In this document: piece after piece, positions 4,857-6,638 of the stretch
Layout: every line of letters starts with the position of its first letter
Position numbering within the stretch: position 1 is the first letter of the stretch
Assembly: GCA_021414045.1 (NCBI GenBank)
Contig: JAIOPF010000075.1
Coordinates: 1-6,638 of the forward strand
Direction: 5' to 3'
DNA length: 6,638 nucleotides
Source: Deltaproteobacteria bacterium
Lineage (GTDB): Bacteria > UBA10199 > DSSB01
Position numbers and translations under genes: made by a program
Notes under the pieces: generated by a model
Told to the model about the DNA's origin: nothing
Databases searched by the model: none
What the model saw: the letters and a program-made list of their open reading frames with translations, nothing else

Positions 4857-6638
4857 ATGAACACACCACGCCTGATTGACGGTAGGTACCGGGTATTAGC
4901 GGAGCTGGGTTCTGGCATCAGCGGCGAGGTCTTCAAGGTGGAGGGCCCGGAAGGCGTCTCCGCCCTGAAGCTTTTGCGCCATGAAATTGAAGGCCTCGCG
5001 GACGAAGAGCGCATCACCACCTTCAAGTTCGAATTCAGTCTGCTGAAAGGACTGCAACATCCCAACATCGTCCGCATCCACGACTTCGGCTATGACGAAG
5101 TCCTGCGACGTTTTTACTTCACCCAAGAATGGATCGAGGGAGAGTCCCTCGCCCGACTCGGCGCGAACGCCGACCTAAAGACCCTGGAAAATCTTGTCAT
5201 CCAAGCGCTACAAGGACTCTCTTACCTCCACGCCCATGACGTCTTGCATGGAGACCTCAAGCCCGAGAACCTGCTCGTCACCGCCGGCCCCGAGAAATCC
5301 TCCCAGCTCAAGATCATCGACTTCGGCATCTCCCATCCCAGCGTCGCCGCCTCCGGCGGCACGGCTCCCTATCTCGCGCCCGAAAAAATCCTAAAGGAAG
5401 CCGCCGACGGTCGAAGCGACCTGTATTCGCTGGCCGTCGTTTTCTATTCGCTGCTCACCGGCGAGAATCCCTTCCTGAGGAAAAATCTGTTCGCGACGCT
5501 GGGCGCCCACCTGCATTTCGTGCCACCGCCGGCCACCGTGCTGCGCAAAGAAATCGACCCCGTCTGGAGCAGCCTGCTCGACCGCATGCTCGCGAAGAAT
5601 CCCCGGCAACGCATCGCATCGGCGGAAGACTGCCTCAAATTCCTCGAAACGGAAGGCGAGGTCCCCATCGCCGCGGCCCGTCCCAAGGCGCTGGCGGAAC
5701 TCTTCGTCGGACGCGAAGAACTGGTGCAAAAGGCGAAAGCATTCCTCGACCAAAGAAAAACCGGCGGACCGCCGAGAGCCTTGCTGCTGGTGGGCGAGAA
5801 GGGCTTGGGAAAAAGCCTGCTGCTCCGAGAGCTGAAATACGAGGCCGAGCTCCGCGAGATCGAGGCGCTGGGCCCCGAAGAAAACCCAAGACGCCCGCCT
5901 TCGCTCCGGTTCTTTTCGCGGGAGGAATTTTCCCACCGGAACAGCCGGGAAAAATCCTCCGTCGAGGAAGGCGCCCCTTCCCTCGTCGCGGCCCTGAACC
6001 CCGAACATGAAGAAGTGGCCCTCCGAAACCTAGCCCCGCTGCAACCCGAAGTCCTGCGCTTGCGCCCCTTGACCCTTGCCGAAACGGAGAAGTACTTAAG
6101 GGAGACCACCCGTAACGCCAAAATTCCCGAACCTCTGCTGCGCGGGCTCTTTCAATTTAGCCGAGGCTATCCCGGCCCGCTGCGCGAGGCCCTTCAATCG
6201 CTGCTCAAGGATCCCTTGATCGTCGATAGTTCCGGGAAATGGAATTTGGCGGTCTTTCGCGAGGCCGCCCCCGAACTCGAAAGACTCCACATCGCCGAGG
6301 ATACGTTGGCCCACGCCCTTGAGGGCGAGATGGGCGTCGATCCTCGGGAGCATTGGAGGCTGGAGTTGCGAAGGGCGGAGGCCATCGCCCGCGAATCGCG
6401 GCTCGATCCGGCCCTGTCCCTGCTGACTCGCCTCGAGACCGAACTCGCGAAGACCTTCGAGCGCCCCGAGCGTCTGCTCGAACGAGCCAGGCTGCTCGAG
6501 GCCCGAGGCTGGATTTACACGAAGCAAGCGCGCTTCCAGGAGGCGCGGGAGGATTTCGCATCTAGCCTTTCCTTGCTGAACGAATGCGAGAGCGCCCCTC
6601 CCGGACTGGAACTGCGCCTCAAAAATTTCGTCGCCTTC
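4857..6638 (+). CDS. Ser/Thr protein kinase-NTPase-TPR signalling protein, 3' partial
   Basis: The frame is open from ATG 4857 to the window edge (594 residues, no stop), so the C-terminus is missing. Residues ~10-265 form a Hanks-type kinase: glycine loop LGSGISGEVF (17-26), Lys38 in ALKLL, helix-C Glu59, catalytic HGDLKPEN (131-138; Asp133, Lys135, Asn138), DFG 155-157, APE 174-176, SDLYSL at 187-192. HGD replaces HRD, so this is a non-RD kinase, and DFG to APE spans only 22 residues. Next is a STAND/AAA_16-like module: LFVGREEL (282-289), Walker A GEKGLGKS (313-320), a downstream stretch LRLRPLTLAETEKYL (400-414), and GYPGPLREAL (437-446). No Walker B is obvious. From ~505 the sequence is helical and TPR-like (ARGWIYTKQARFQEAREDF, 549-567). 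No membrane segment occurs; it should be cytoplasmic. Relatives such as PknK and myxobacterial kinases phosphorylate transcription regulators; the target here is unknown. Confidence 0.92.
   Translation, partial: MNTPRLIDGRYRVLAELGSGISGEVFKVEGPEGVSALKLLRHEIEGLADEERITTFKFEFSLLKGLQHPNIVRIHDFGYDEVLRRFYFTQEWIEGESLARLGANADLKTLENLVIQALQGLSYLHAHDVLHGDLKPENLLVTAGPEKSSQLKIIDFGISHPSVAASGGTAPYLAPEKILKEAADGRSDLYSLAVVFYSLLTGENPFLRKNLFATLGAHLHFVPPPATVLRKEIDPVWSSLLDRMLAKNPRQRIASAEDCLKFLETEGEVPIAAARPKALAELFVGREELVQKAKAFLDQRKTGGPPRALLLVGEKGLGKSLLLRELKYEAELREIEALGPEENPRRPPSLRFFSREEFSHRNSREKSSVEEGAPSLVAALNPEHEEVALRNLAPLQPEVLRLRPLTLAETEKYLRETTRNAKIPEPLLRGLFQFSRGYPGPLREALQSLLKDPLIVDSSGKWNLAVFREAAPELERLHIAEDTLAHALEGEMGVDPREHWRLELRRAEAIARESRLDPALSLLTRLETELAKTFERPERLLERARLLEARGWIYTKQARFQEAREDFASSLSLLNECESAPPGLELRLKNFVAF

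Noticed and set aside
5391..6121. Two overlapping long minus-strand frames (205 and 225 codons) opposite the kinase gene
   Set aside because: They overlap each other in different frames and lie antisense to clear kinase and P-loop motifs. Arg/Ser/Pro-rich translations are typical of shadow frames.

Overview
The window looks like a stretch of a GC-rich bacterial chromosome, roughly 57% GC by eye, with dense coding and Shine-Dalgarno-type starts. The gene content is a Ser/Thr kinase fused to a P-loop NTPase and TPR-like helices, an NADase-type glycan-binding domain protein and a GT-C-like membrane protein. That mix suits an environmental deltaproteobacterial or Myxococcota-like lineage. This placement is inference from architecture only; no rRNA or marker gene is present. 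There is no CRISPR array, tRNA, rRNA or transposase.

Left block (1-2536, + strand): the end of a protein with an NADase-type glycan-binding domain overlaps, by an ATGA junction, a 524-residue polytopic membrane protein resembling GT-C glycosyltransferases. The two are probably translationally coupled and may share a cell-surface or glycan role.

Convergent gap (2537-2898): it holds a 150-bp element with perfect 26-bp terminal inverted repeats enclosing two strong hairpins (a three-way-junction fold), then an intrinsic terminator for the minus-strand genes.

Middle block (2899-4373, - strand): a small predicted secreted or lipid-anchored protein with an Ig-like domain is followed 56 nt later by an aldo/keto reductase with a complete catalytic tetrad. 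Its leader contains a terminator-like inverted repeat upstream of the ribosome binding site.

Divergent gap (4374-4856): a 483-bp region whose right part is an AT-rich island (about 22% GC by hand count over 4661-4820). It carries a near-consensus sigma70-type promoter pointing right and two short palindromes.

Right block (4857-6638, + strand, open at the window edge): 594 residues of a cytoplasmic kinase-NTPase-TPR signalling protein. Its kinase motifs are complete (non-RD, HGD type). Its NTPase module keeps Walker A but has lost or shortened the usual Walker B region. No known defence or otherwise exotic system is evident. The best leads are the structured 150-bp element and the kinase with its compacted NTPase module.
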